A DNA stretch of 64,000 nucleotides, taken from JAAXGX01 sp965203565 (GTDB lineage Bacteria > Acidobacteriota > Vicinamibacteria > Vicinamibacterales > UBA8438). The notes beneath the pieces are model-generated. The model ran no database searches and was not told the DNA's origin. It worked only from the letters and a program-made list of their open reading frames with translations. The stretch covers positions 2,604,001-2,668,000 of the forward strand of contig OZ241896.1 of the NCBI GenBank assembly GCA_965203565.1. The letters are read 5' to 3'. Below, one piece after another: positions 8,081-16,515 of this stretch. Position 1 is the stretch's first letter; every line of letters starts with the position of its first letter. Position numbers and translations under genes: made by a program.

Positions 8081-8590
8081 GTGCGGGATCTCGTCGCGGT
8101 CGCCGTCGTGGTCGCGCTGGTGGTGACGGCGCTCCGCATGGCGACGGCGCTCCAGGGGCACCGCCGGCGCCGCGAGCGGCGCCGCGAGCAGCTCGGCCGC
8201 CAGGGCCGGAAGATCCTCGTCGAAGTGCCGGTCGCCGGCGGGATCGAATTCTTCTCGGAAGACGCCGACGCGTTCTACTGGGCGGATCGCCGCATCCCGA
8301 AGCGGGAGATCCGGGCGGCGCGGCTGCTCTTCAACGACGCGCCGCTGTCGACGGCGCGGGCGCGCCGGTTCGCCGCGCCGGCGGCGGCCGGCGACGGCCC
8401 GACGCCGGCGCCCGAGACGTTCGAGCGCGACCGGTGGGACGTCGCCGTCGAGACGGCGGAGGGCGCGGTCGTCGTCCCCTGCGGATCGATCAGAGAGCAT
8501 GTCTCGCAGGACCTCGCCCGGCGGATCTTCGATGCGGTCCGGCGGGCGGTCGAGGCGCATGGCCGCGGCGATCACCACTCGGACTCCTGA
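8081..8590 (+). CDS. membrane-anchored hypothetical protein
   Basis: 169 residues from a GTG. An N-terminal hydrophobic segment (about residues 2-22) is followed by a very basic run of arginines, so the rest should lie in the cytoplasm. The body holds ADAFYWADRRIPKREI and a C-terminal segment ending in acidic and histidine residues. No family is recognised. The gene diverges from hpnE with 38 bases between starts, and its last 19 bases overlap the end of the convergent adenosyltransferase gene. Confidence 0.65.
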   Translation: MRDLVAVAVVVALVVTALRMATALQGHRRRRERRREQLGRQGRKILVEVPVAGGIEFFSEDADAFYWADRRIPKREIRAARLLFNDAPLSTARARRFAAPAAAGDGPTPAPETFERDRWDVAVETAEGAVVVPCGSIREHVSQDLARRIFDAVRRAVEAHGRGDHHSDS

Positions 8591-9111
8591 ACGCCGCGCC
8601 GGTGGTTCACCGTCCGGGCCAGGACGAACAGCAGGTCGGACAGGCGGTTGACGTACCGCAACAGATCGGCCGGCACGGCGTCGGCGCCGAGCGCGACCAT
8701 GCTGCGCTCCGCCCGCCGGCAGACAGCCCGGGCGACGTGCAGCGCGGCGCCGCCCGGGCCGCCGCCCGGCAGCAGGAACCGCCGCAGCGCCGGCAGCGCG
8801 CCGTCGAACGCGTCTATCCACGCCTCGAGCCTGCGGACGCTCTCGGCGCCGAGCGCCGCCTTGGGCGACCGCGGGGTGACCTTGGCGCGCGGGTCGGCGA
8901 GGTGCGCGCCGAGCGCGAACAGGTCGCGCTGGATCTCGGCCACCACGTCGCGGACGTCCGGGTCGAGGCCGGCCGCGAGCGCCGCGCCGAGGCCGGCGTT
9001 CAGCTCGTCGACGTCGCCGAACGCGGCGATCCGGGCGGCGTCCTTCGGCACGCGGGCGCCGTCGGCCAGCGCCGTCTCGCCGCGGTCGCCCGTCCCGGTG
9101 TAGATCCGCAT
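8572..9111 (-). CDS. ATP:cob(I)alamin adenosyltransferase, PduO type
   Basis: 179 residues. It transfers the adenosyl group of ATP to reduced cobalamin to make coenzyme B12. The N-terminus RIYTGTGDRGETALADG is the P-loop-like ATP-binding region of the PduO/MMAB family, followed by RVPKD and AFGDVDELNAGLG. The later segment RYVNRLSDLLFVLAR is the family's C-terminal helix motif. Length is normal. It lies just downstream of ygfZ on the same strand, with a 14-base gap. Confidence 0.93.
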   Translation of the reverse strand: MRIYTGTGDRGETALADGARVPKDAARIAAFGDVDELNAGLGAALAAGLDPDVRDVVAEIQRDLFALGAHLADPRAKVTPRSPKAALGAESVRRLEAWIDAFDGALPALRRFLLPGGGPGGAALHVARAVCRRAERSMVALGADAVPADLLRYVNRLSDLLFVLARTVNHRRGVQESEW

Positions 9112-9125
9112 CTATTGGACCTGCT

Positions 9126-10193
9126 TCACGCTCCCGCCGTCCGGACGGGCGGCGGCGGCACGAACGGCGTCGGGGTGACGACGCCGTCCAGCCTGCCGCC
9201 GGGGCCATCGACCTCCACCCGCGTCCCCGGTCCGGTCAGCTCCCGCGGCAGGTAGCCGAGCGCGACGGCGCGGCCGAGCGTAGGCGACGCCGCCGCGCTC
9301 GTGACGCGGCCCACCCGGCCGCCGCCATGCCGCAGGCTCGCGCCGCGCGCCGGCGCGGACGCGTCGGGGCCGGCGCCGTCGCCCGCGCCGTCAATCGTCA
9401 GGCCGACCAGCTTTCGGGCGACCCGGCCCTCCCCCCGGTGCAGGATCCGGATGACCACCTCCTGACCGACGTAGCACCCTTTCGTGAAGCTGATCGCACG
9501 CTGCTCGATGCCGGCCTCCAGCGGAATCGTCTCGCCGTCCATGTCGTCGGGGAACCGGGGCCGGCCGGACTCGATCCGCACGACCTCCCCGGCGGCCGGG
9601 TCGACGCAGCGGCCGCCCGCCGCCGCCAGGGCGCGGCGCAGCGCGTCGGCGCGGGGCCGGTCGACGACGATCACGACGCCCGGGACGCCGAGCTCGTCGG
9701 TCCGCGCGGCGACGACGGACGCCCCATCCGCCGGCAAACTCCGGCACCGGTGCGGCTCCAGGCCGCGGACGTCCGGCGGGACGCCGCCGGCGCCCACTCC
9801 CGGATCGCCGAGCGCCGCGGCGGTCACCTCCAGCGCCGACGGGCCGTGCACCCCGAAGCTGACGCAGGTCGCGCTCCAGTCGGCGACGGCCGCGTCCTCG
9901 GTGAAGATCAGCGCGTCGAACCGCTCGACCAGCGCCGCCTTGACGCCCCGGTCCACGTCCAGCAGAATCCGGTCGCCGAGGTTGAAGACCTCCATGTCCG
10001 CCACCATCCGGCCCTGCGGGGTCAGGTAGGCGGCGTAGCAGCCGTCGCCCGGGCCGAGGGCGGCGACGTCGTTGGTCAGCAGACCCTGGAGGTAGTCGGT
10101 TCGGTCAGTCCCCTCGACGGCGATGCAGGCGCGCGTCGATCGCTCGATCACCGCCGCCGCGCTGCGGAAGGCGCGATACTGGTCCGGCGTCAT
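9126..10193 (-). CDS. ygfZ: folate-binding Fe-S repair protein YgfZ/GcvT-like
   Basis: 355 residues with the GcvT-like folate-binding fold. YgfZ supports the assembly or repair of certain Fe-S enzymes using tetrahydrofolate. The hallmark KGCYVGQE is at residues 238-245, with the conserved Cys240. The N-terminal LQGLLTNDV block and PQGRMVADMEV are also family-typical. It could be confused with an aminomethyltransferase, but the KGCYxGQE motif decides it. The start at 10193 (ATG) is 20 bases from the divergent hydrolase gene. Confidence 0.93.
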   Translation of the reverse strand: MTPDQYRAFRSAAAVIERSTRACIAVEGTDRTDYLQGLLTNDVAALGPGDGCYAAYLTPQGRMVADMEVFNLGDRILLDVDRGVKAALVERFDALIFTEDAAVADWSATCVSFGVHGPSALEVTAAALGDPGVGAGGVPPDVRGLEPHRCRSLPADGASVVAARTDELGVPGVVIVVDRPRADALRRALAAAGGRCVDPAAGEVVRIESGRPRFPDDMDGETIPLEAGIEQRAISFTKGCYVGQEVVIRILHRGEGRVARKLVGLTIDGAGDGAGPDASAPARGASLRHGGGRVGRVTSAAASPTLGRAVALGYLPRELTGPGTRVEVDGPGGRLDGVVTPTPFVPPPPVRTAGA

Positions 10194-10213
10194 GTCGAAA
10201 TCGCCTCAATGAT

Positions 10214-11941
10214 ATGCTGAAAGCCGTGCTGCGCTCCCCCGGCCGCCGGACGCCCGCGCGGGCCGCAAGCCTCCTGTTCGCCCTCGCAGCCTGGCCGGCC
10301 GGCGCCGGCGCGCAGGACGCCGGCGAGCCGGCCGGCGGCGAGGCCATCTTCACCGTGTTCTTCCGATCCGCGCCGGTGGGCGTCGAGCGCGTCGGCGTCG
10401 CGCGGACCGAGACGGGCTGGCGGATCGCATCGACCGGACGGACGGGACCGCCGGTCGGCCTCGACATTCAATCGTTCGAAGCCGAGTACGACGCCGAGTG
10501 GCGGCCGCGCCGGCTGGCGATCGACAGCCTCCGCAACGACGCGCCCTACCGGGTCCGCACGCAGCTCGCCGACGGGACGGCCGCGAGCGAAATCGAGCAG
10601 GGCGACGATCGCCTGACCCGCTCCGGCCCGATCGCCGCGGACGCCGTGCTCCTTCCCGACTTCTTCTTCGGGGCGTACGAAGCGCTCGCGGCCAGGCTGG
10701 ACGGCCGCCGCGAGGGGGACGCGATACCGGTGTACGTCGCGCCGCGCCGCGAGGTGACGGCGGTCGTGCAGGGCGTGCGGCGCCAGCCGATCCGGACGGC
10801 CCGGCGCCAGTTCTCGGCGCGCGTCTACCGGCTGGCGTTCGACTACGGCGACCTGACGCTGCAGAGCGACGTCTGGGTGGACGAGCGCCACCGGCTGCTG
10901 CGCGTCAACCTGCCCGACGTGCATCTCGACGCGGCGCGGCAGGACCTCGCGCTCGTCTCGACCCGCCTGACCGGCGTCCGGCATCCGGGCGACGCGGACG
11001 TCCGCGTGCCCGCGCGCGGCTTCAGCCTGGCGGCGAGCGTCACCACTCCCCCGGATCGGGAGCCGCCGCCGGACGGCTGGCCGGCGGTCCTCCTCGTGCC
11101 GGGGACCGGGCTCGTCGACCGCGACGAGAACCTGGGCGGCGTCCCGATCTACGGCGACCTCGCGGTCGGCCTGGCCGACGCCGGCTATCTGGTGATGCGG
11201 TACGACAAGCGCGGGATCGGCCAGAGCGGCGGCCGGCCGGAGTCGGCCGCCATGGACCAGTACGTCGAGGACGTCAGGACCATGATCCAGTACCTCGACC
11301 GGCGCGACGACGTGGACCGGGAGCGGATCGTCGTCGTCGCGCACGGCGAGGGGAGCTGGATCGGGCTGCAGGCCGCGGCCCGCGACGATGCGATAGACGC
11401 GCTGGCGCTGCTGGCGGCGCCGGGCGCGCCGGGCGCCGAGCTGGTGATGGAACAGCAGCGGAACCGGCTCGATCGGCTCGAGGCGCCCGCCGGCGAACGG
11501 GAGCGGCAGATCGCCCTGCAGGCGCGGATCATCGACGCCGTGCTGCGCGGCGGGGCCTGGGACGACGTCCCCGAGCCGCTGCGCCGGCGCGCCGACACGG
11601 CCTGGTTCCGGAGCTTTCTGGAGTTCGAACCGGCCGACGCCGTCCGCCGGACGCGGCAGCCGGTGCTGATCGTCCACGGCGAGGCCGACCGGGAGATCTC
11701 CCCGCAGCACGCGGACCGCCTGGCGGCGCTGGCGGAGGCGCGCCGCCGGCGCGAATCGACGGTGGAGGTGGTCAAGCTGCCGGGCGTCGACCACCGGCTC
11801 CTCGCCGTCTCGACCTCCGGAGCCGAACCGGAGCCGGAGGTCGATCGGTACAGCCAGCTGCTCGACGCGCAGGTGGCGCCGGAGGTGGTCGCCGCCCTGA
11901 GCGACTGGATGGAGCGGACCGTCCCGGCCGAACGGCGGTGA
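10214..11941 (+). CDS. secreted alpha/beta hydrolase-fold protein with a degenerate nucleophile elbow
   Basis: 575 residues: a signal peptide (about 1-34, cleaved near AGAQ), an all-beta N-terminal domain of about 240 residues, then an alpha/beta hydrolase domain (about 285-575). The family pattern is seen in YDKRGIGQSGG (330-340), Asp492 (HGEADRE) and His527 (GVDHRL). At the nucleophile elbow, however, the usual G-H-S-x-G-G reads A-H-G-E-G-S (376-381), so the catalytic serine is glycine. A single base change (AGC to GGC) would explain it. The protein may be inactive, or may have a binding role. The gene overlaps or nearly touches the FHA gene downstream. Confidence 0.85.
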   Translation: MLKAVLRSPGRRTPARAASLLFALAAWPAGAGAQDAGEPAGGEAIFTVFFRSAPVGVERVGVARTETGWRIASTGRTGPPVGLDIQSFEAEYDAEWRPRRLAIDSLRNDAPYRVRTQLADGTAASEIEQGDDRLTRSGPIAADAVLLPDFFFGAYEALAARLDGRREGDAIPVYVAPRREVTAVVQGVRRQPIRTARRQFSARVYRLAFDYGDLTLQSDVWVDERHRLLRVNLPDVHLDAARQDLALVSTRLTGVRHPGDADVRVPARGFSLAASVTTPPDREPPPDGWPAVLLVPGTGLVDRDENLGGVPIYGDLAVGLADAGYLVMRYDKRGIGQSGGRPESAAMDQYVEDVRTMIQYLDRRDDVDRERIVVVAHGEGSWIGLQAAARDDAIDALALLAAPGAPGAELVMEQQRNRLDRLEAPAGERERQIALQARIIDAVLRGGAWDDVPEPLRRRADTAWFRSFLEFEPADAVRRTRQPVLIVHGEADREISPQHADRLAALAEARRRRESTVEVVKLPGVDHRLLAVSTSGAEPEPEVDRYSQLLDAQVAPEVVAALSDWMERTVPAERR

Positions 11942-11946
11942 ACGAC

Positions 11947-12234
11947 ATGTGGATACTGAAAGCGAACGATGCGTCGTCGCCCCGTGTGATGCGGTTGCCG
12001 CCCGGGGTCACCAGGATAGTCGGCCGCGGCCCGCGGGCCGACTTCGTCGTCGACTCCACCCTCGTGTCGAGGGCGCACTGCAGCCTGTCGGCGACGGAGA
12101 CCGAACTGAAGGTCGAGGACCTCGGCAGCACCAACGGGACGTACGTGAACGGCCGGCGGGTCAAGCGGGCGGCTCTCCGGGACGGCGACCGGCTGCGGCT
12201 GGGACGGTTCGAGCTGGCCGTGGCGCGCGAGTAG
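11947..12234 (+). CDS. small FHA-domain protein
   Basis: 95 residues that are essentially one forkhead-associated domain, which binds phosphothreonine peptides. Core FHA signatures are visible: IVGRGPRADFVVD (Gly-Arg pair), SRAHCSL and DLGSTNGTYVNG. A GTG at 11938 would overlap the preceding stop as GTGA and is an alternative start; MWILK at 11947 looks more natural. No kinase gene is nearby. The tight spacing to the hydrolase gene suggests one transcript. Confidence 0.92.
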   Translation: MWILKANDASSPRVMRLPPGVTRIVGRGPRADFVVDSTLVSRAHCSLSATETELKVEDLGSTNGTYVNGRRVKRAALRDGDRLRLGRFELAVARE

Positions 12235-12244
12235 CGCCGGTCCG

Positions 12245-13096
12245 GTGGCTGTTGTTGCGGTCGTGGGCGCGGACACGCTCGGCGGCGCGATCGTCCACAA
12301 GATCGCGGCGCGCGGCCGGTTCCGGGAGGTGCGGCTGATCGACGCGGCGGAGGGCGCCGCGGCCGGGCAGGCGCTCGACGTTCAGCAGGCGGGCGCCGTC
12401 GAACGTTTCCACACGCAGGTCACGGCGCACGCCGGCCTCGACGCCGCCGTGGGCGCGGCGGTGATCGTGCTGGCCGGCGCGGCGCGCCCGGCGCCGGACG
12501 GCGGGGAAACGGCCGGCCTGGCCGCGCTCGGACGGCTCCACGCCGTCAACCGGCGCGCGGTGTTCGTCTGCGCCGGCGCGTCCCACCGCCGGCTGGTCGG
12601 GCGGGCGGTCGCCGAGCTGAAGATTCCCAGACGCCGGGTGATCGGGTCCGCGCCGGCCGCGCTGCAATCGGCGATCCGGGCGATCGCGGCGCTGGAGGCG
12701 CGCTGCTCGGCGGCCGAAATCTCGCTGGCGGTGCTGGGCGCGCCGCCGGAGCACCTGGTCGTCCCCTGGAGCGAGGCGACGGCGCGGGGCTTCTCGCTGA
12801 GCCGCGCGCTCGATCCGCCCCGTCTGGCCCGCCTGCGTGAACGGGCGCATCTGGTCTGGCCGCCGGGCCCGTACGCGCTGGCCTCGGCGACCGCCCGCAT
12901 CTGCGAGGCGGTCGCCGCCGGCCCGCGGCTGCGGGGCGCGGCGTGCTCGGTCGTCCTGGACGGCGAGCTGGGCGCGCGCGGCGTGCCGGCCGCCGTGACC
13001 GTCGAACTCGGACCGGCCGGCGTGTCGCGCATCCTGGAGCCGGCGCTCACCGGCCAGGAGCAGACCCGGCTGGAGACTGCGCTGCTGGCCGGTTAG
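12245..13096 (+). CDS. degenerate lactate/malate dehydrogenase-fold protein
   Basis: 283 residues from a GTG. The overall plan is that of the LDH/MDH superfamily: an N-terminal NAD-binding strand-turn (VAVVGADTLGGAIVHKI), an aspartate ending the second strand (LIDAAEG), and a C-terminal region with a VLDGELGARGVP block. The catalytic pieces are eroded. The HG-D motif that carries the active-site His reads VLGAPPEHLVVP, the substrate-binding arginine loop is replaced by RPAPDGGET, and the Asn of the NPV motif is missing (VFVCAGAS). It is short for an MDH (about 310). It is probably a non-catalytic paralogue. It follows the FHA gene by 10 bases. Confidence 0.7.
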   Translation: MAVVAVVGADTLGGAIVHKIAARGRFREVRLIDAAEGAAAGQALDVQQAGAVERFHTQVTAHAGLDAAVGAAVIVLAGAARPAPDGGETAGLAALGRLHAVNRRAVFVCAGASHRRLVGRAVAELKIPRRRVIGSAPAALQSAIRAIAALEARCSAAEISLAVLGAPPEHLVVPWSEATARGFSLSRALDPPRLARLRERAHLVWPPGPYALASATARICEAVAAGPRLRGAACSVVLDGELGARGVPAAVTVELGPAGVSRILEPALTGQEQTRLETALLAG

Positions 13097-13108
13097 CGGA
13101 ACGCTCCA

Positions 13109-13861
13109 TCAGTACGCCGCGCGCGGCGCCGGGGGGCGGCCGAAGACGCGGCGGAACTCCCGGGCCAGCGCCGGCTCGACGTCCCGGACCGACAGCCGCC
13201 GGCCGGTCAGCGCCGCCAGCGAAGTGACGTCGCAGCCGCGGAGGCCGCACGGACGGATCAGCCGGAAATAGTCGAGGTCGGTGTCGACGTTCAGGGCGAA
13301 GCCGTGGCTGGTCACCCAACGGGACACCCGGACGCCGATCGACGCCAGCTTCCGGCCGTCCGCCCAGACGCCGGTGAGGCCGGCCACGCGCGCCGCGCCG
13401 ACGCCGAACGCACGGGCCGTCCGGATCAGCGCCTCCTCCAGGTCGCGGACGTACCGGTGGACGTCGCAGCGGTCCGGCCGCAGGTCGAGAATCGGATAGC
13501 CGACCAGCTGTCCCGGGCCGTGGTAGGTGACGTCGCCGCCGCGCGGGGCCTCGCGCACCTCCACGCCCCGGCCTGCCAGATCGTCCGGCGACGCCAGGAC
13601 GTTCGCCCGGCTGCGCCGCGCGGCCACGCCCAGCGTGATCACGTGAGGATGCTCCAGGAGGAGCAGCAGGTCCGGAACCCGGCCCGCGCGGCGGTCGGCG
13701 ACCAGCGCCTGCTGCAGCGCCAGCGCGTCCCCGTACGGGACCGCGCCGAGCCGCCGCACCTCGATCGGGCGCCGGTCTATCGGGCGCCGGCCGTCGGTCG
13801 CAGCCGTCGGATCTGCGGCGGCGCCGGGCGGCGCGATCGGGGCGGCGGGGGGCTCCACCAC
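13109..13861 (-). CDS. lipB: octanoyl-[acyl carrier protein]:protein N-octanoyltransferase LipB
   Basis: 250 residues. It transfers octanoate from acyl carrier protein to the lipoyl domains of target enzymes. Family motifs: RGGDVTYHGPGQLVGYPI, then GVWADGRKLASIGVRV (catalytic lysine) and PCGLRGCDVTSL with the catalytic cysteine. About 30 residues at the N-terminus are low-complexity, so the true start may be internal. The E2 gene, a lipoylated target, is the next gene upstream on the same strand with a 12-base gap, which fits a shared operon. Confidence 0.95.
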   Translation of the reverse strand: MVEPPAAPIAPPGAAADPTAATDGRRPIDRRPIEVRRLGAVPYGDALALQQALVADRRAGRVPDLLLLLEHPHVITLGVAARRSRANVLASPDDLAGRGVEVREAPRGGDVTYHGPGQLVGYPILDLRPDRCDVHRYVRDLEEALIRTARAFGVGAARVAGLTGVWADGRKLASIGVRVSRWVTSHGFALNVDTDLDYFRLIRPCGLRGCDVTSLAALTGRRLSVRDVEPALAREFRRVFGRPPAPRAAY

Positions 13862-13873
13862 GGGCCGCCAGCG

Positions 13874-15070
13874 TCAGAGCAGATTCTCGTCGAACTGCTC
13901 TATCGCGCGCCGGACCGCCGCCATGAACCGATCGGCCGCCGCGCCGTCGATCACCCGGTGGTCGAATCCGAGCGTCAGGTAGGCGCGCAGCCGCACCGCC
14001 ACGGCGCCGTCGACCACGGCCGGGCGTTGCTCCACCGCGCCGACGCCGAGGATGGCCAACTGGGGCTGGTGGATGATCGGCATCGCGGCGACGGAGCCGA
14101 ACGAGCCGTGGTTGGTGATGGTGAACGTGCCCCCTGCGACCTCGTCGGGGGTGAGGCGTCCGGCGCGGGCGCGCTCCGCGAGATCGGCGATCGACCGGCT
14201 GAGATCGAGCAGGCTCGCGCGCTGCGCGCGCTTGACGACCGGCACGATCAACCCGTCCTCCAGGGCCACGGCGATCCCCAGTCCCACGTCGTCCCTGTAC
14301 GCGACGTCGTCGCCGTCGAGCGAGGCGCCGACGACCGGCGTCCCGGCGATCGCGCCGACCGCCGCCTTCGCCACGAACGACAGGTAGGTCAGCTTCGCCC
14401 CGGCCTGCTCGTATTCGGCCTTGCGGCTGTCGCGCAGGCGCGCCACGCGGGTGAAATCGACGTCGAACACCGTGTGCGCGTGCGCCGACGTCCGCCGGCT
14501 CGTCACCATGTGCTCGGCGATCTTCCGGCGCATCACCGTCATCGGCTCCCGGCGGACGCCGGCGCCGGACCGGCTCTCGACGTGCCGGAGCAGATCGTCC
14601 TTCGTGATGCGGCCGCCGGCGCCGGTGCCCCGCACGGCCGCCGGATCGACGTCGTGCTGCCGGGCGAGCCGGCGCACCAGCGGCGAGAGACCCTGCGTCC
14701 GCGGCGCCGCGGCGCGGGCGGAAGGAGCGGGGTCGGCGGCCGGCGCCGGGACCGGCTGCGTGTCGGGCGCCGCGGGCCGGGCCGGCTCGGGCGCGGCGTC
14801 AGGCGCGCCCGCGGACGCATCGGGCGCGTCGCCGGGCTGGCCGATGACGGCGACCACGCTGTCGATCGGCGCCGTCTCCCCCGCCGGCGTCCGGATCTCG
14901 AGCAGGACGCCCGCCGCCGGCGACGGGATCTCCGCGTCCACCTTGTCGGTCGAGATCTCGAACAGCGGCTCGTCGCGGTCGACCCTGTCGCCGACCGCCT
15001 TGTTCCAGCGGACGATGGCGCCTTCGGCGATCGACTCGCCGAGCTGCGGCATCAGTACGTTCGTCGCCAT
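13874..15070 (-). CDS. 2-oxo acid dehydrogenase E2 component (dihydrolipoamide acyltransferase)
   Basis: 398 residues in the standard order: lipoyl domain (1-80, attachment Lys43 in FEISTDKVDAEIPS), a Pro/Ala-rich linker (about 90-130), a peripheral E3/E1-binding domain (about 135-172, SPLVRRLARQHDVD then GRITKDD), and the catalytic acyltransferase domain ending with HRVIDG (371-376). It hands acyl groups from the swinging lipoyl arm to CoA. Sequence alone does not show whether the substrate is 2-oxoglutarate or branched-chain 2-oxo acids. No E1 or E3 gene is adjacent; lipB is next downstream. Confidence 0.93.
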   Translation of the reverse strand: MATNVLMPQLGESIAEGAIVRWNKAVGDRVDRDEPLFEISTDKVDAEIPSPAAGVLLEIRTPAGETAPIDSVVAVIGQPGDAPDASAGAPDAAPEPARPAAPDTQPVPAPAADPAPSARAAAPRTQGLSPLVRRLARQHDVDPAAVRGTGAGGRITKDDLLRHVESRSGAGVRREPMTVMRRKIAEHMVTSRRTSAHAHTVFDVDFTRVARLRDSRKAEYEQAGAKLTYLSFVAKAAVGAIAGTPVVGASLDGDDVAYRDDVGLGIAVALEDGLIVPVVKRAQRASLLDLSRSIADLAERARAGRLTPDEVAGGTFTITNHGSFGSVAAMPIIHQPQLAILGVGAVEQRPAVVDGAVAVRLRAYLTLGFDHRVIDGAAADRFMAAVRRAIEQFDENLL

Positions 15071-15175
15071 CGTTCGCGCTGCCGGCGAATCGCCGTTCGC
15101 AGTCGGGGAAACAGGAGACGATGCTGCGCTGTGAGACGACCCGGCCGCGGATCGGCCTCGCCGGCGGGCGCGGCC

Positions 15176-15475
15176 TTACCGGCTCGACAGCACCGAGTCC
15201 TTGATCTGCTTCGCGATACGGGCCTTGACGACCGTCTTGGCGGGAATCTGAATGGTCTCGCCCGTGGCGGGATTCCGCCCGGTGCGGGCTTTCCGGCTCT
15301 GCACCACCAGCTTCACGACGCCGGGCAGCGAGAACTCGCCGGACCGCTTCAGCTCCGACTCCGAAAGTAGCTGGAGCTCGTCGAAGAACTCACGCGCCTG
15401 GGCGCGCTTGATGTCGAACCGCTCGGCGAAGTGCGAGAAAAGCTCCGACTTGCTCATTCTTCGGGCCTCAGCCAT
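15176..15475 (-). CDS. HU/IHF-family nucleoid DNA-binding protein
   Basis: 99 residues. It binds and bends DNA as a dimer. The DNA-contacting arm GRNPATGETIQIPAKTV and the ending KQIKDSVL are diagnostic. A run of Gs on the minus strand (15482-15488) about 7 bases before the ATG at 15475 supports this start over the internal ATG at 15457. The C-terminal alpha-helical and beta-arm parts are complete, but the N-terminal helix region is somewhat divergent from classical HU. Confidence 0.92.
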   Translation of the reverse strand: MAEARRMSKSELFSHFAERFDIKRAQAREFFDELQLLSESELKRSGEFSLPGVVKLVVQSRKARTGRNPATGETIQIPAKTVVKARIAKQIKDSVLSSR

Positions 15476-15551
15476 TGACGTCCCCCCCTGCTCATGTCAC
15501 AAGACCACCGAAATCGGCCATATGCTAACGGGCGGCCGTTCGGGTGTCAAT

Positions 15552-15577
15552 CGCGCGGGGACTTTTCAGCCGCGGCT
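15552..15577 (+). repeat. right-end remnant of the 156-bp dispersed element
   Basis: GCGGGGACTTTT followed by GCGGCTG resembles the right end of the element (GCGGGGACTTTC...GGGCTG) and lies just before queF. Only about 26 bases remain, so this is a weak call. Confidence 0.4.
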
Positions 15578-15591
15578 GCTAGAATCAGGCG

Positions 15592-15939
15592 ATGCTGGAC
15601 GACGCCGTCGAAACGTTCCCGAACCCCGCGGGCGCGCGCGACTACGAGATCGTCATCCGGTGCCCCGAGTTCACGTCGGTCTGCCCGAAGACCGGCCTGC
15701 CGGACTTCGGCGAGATCCGGATCACCTACGCGCCGGCCGAACGCTGCCTGGAGCTCAAGGCGCTGAAGCAGTACCTGATCGGGTTCCGCAACCGCGGGAT
15801 CTTCTACGAGCAGGCCACCAACGAAATCCTCGACGCGCTGGTCGCGGCGTGCCGCCCGCGGCGCATGACGGTGGTCGGCGACTTCTCGGTGCGCGGCGGA
15901 ATGACGACGCAGGTCACCGCCGCGTACGAACGGCCGTGA
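15592..15939 (+). CDS. queF: NADPH-dependent preQ0 reductase QueF (short type)
   Basis: 115 residues, the unimodular type. It reduces the nitrile of 7-cyano-7-deazaguanine to preQ1 for queuosine in tRNA. Active-site residues line up with the Bacillus enzyme: Cys31 and Asp38 in CPEFTSVCPKTGLPDFG, and Glu73 in FYEQATNEI, with the same spacing of 7 and 42. The NADPH motif is LELKALKQY (53-61). The ATG at 15592 gives a normal N-terminus. It overlaps the next small gene by 4 bases (GTGA). Confidence 0.97.
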   Translation: MLDDAVETFPNPAGARDYEIVIRCPEFTSVCPKTGLPDFGEIRITYAPAERCLELKALKQYLIGFRNRGIFYEQATNEILDALVAACRPRRMTVVGDFSVRGGMTTQVTAAYERP

Positions 15940-16124
15940 CCGACTGGTGGTTCGGCGTCGCCGGTCATCCGTTCGTCCAGTGGTCGCTGATCACGCTGCT
16001 GGCGCTGGTGGCCATCTGGAGGCATCGCCGGCGGCGCCAGGAGCGCAGGTTGCGCTGGGAGATGGAAGAGACCGCCGAACGGCGCGCCTGGGAAGAGCAC
16101 CGCCGCCGCTACCGCGTGCACTGA
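15936..16124 (+). CDS. small single-span membrane protein
   Basis: 62 residues from a GTG that overlaps the queF stop. One hydrophobic segment (about residues 14-29, WSLITLLALVAIW) is followed by a strongly charged arginine- and glutamate-rich tail of about 30 residues, likely a cytoplasmic helix. No family is recognised. The overlap with queF suggests translational coupling. Confidence 0.55.
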   Translation: MTDWWFGVAGHPFVQWSLITLLALVAIWRHRRRRQERRLRWEMEETAERRAWEEHRRRYRVH

Positions 16125-16144
16125 CCGCTCACGCGAGCGGCTGT

Positions 16145-16501
16145 CTATGCGATGGTCAGCAGCGTGTACGCCGCCAGAACCGTTCCGAGCAGCGCCGCGC
16201 CGTAGCACAGCACGGCGATCGGCCCCTGGAGCCCGTGCTGGATCTGGAACAGGTCGTAGACGGTGTACCGGAAACGGTGCGCCCAGTGGAACAGCGGGAG
16301 GAAGATGAACACGAACAGGTACAGCCGCGCGATCGGGTGCGTGACGAGGCCGCGCAGCGCTTCGTAGTCGGGCGCGTCCACCCAGCCGAGCGGGAACGCC
16401 AGACCGACGAGGAGGACGTGCACCGGGAACAGCAGCGCCGACACCATCCCCCCGGCGCCGAACAGGAACCAGAGCAGCGGCGTGATCCCCTTCTTCGCCA
16501 T
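16145..16501 (-). CDS. frdD: fumarate reductase membrane subunit D
   Basis: 118 residues with three hydrophobic spans. The FrdD family phrases GITPLLWFLFGAGGM near the start and FIFLPLFHWAHRFRYT near residue 70 are clear; the histidine in HWAHR lies in the quinone-binding region of this family. With FrdC it anchors the FrdAB catalytic pair in the inner membrane. It is the last gene of a four-gene operon in the order A-B-C-D as in E. coli. Confidence 0.93.
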   Translation of the reverse strand: MAKKGITPLLWFLFGAGGMVSALLFPVHVLLVGLAFPLGWVDAPDYEALRGLVTHPIARLYLFVFIFLPLFHWAHRFRYTVYDLFQIQHGLQGPIAVLCYGAALLGTVLAAYTLLTIA

Positions 16502-16515
16502 CTTGCGCGCCCCTG

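Noticed and set aside
13855..13876. CCACCACGGGCC near the lipB start, similar to the element end
   Set aside because: Only about 11 bases match; chance is likely in this GC-rich sequence.
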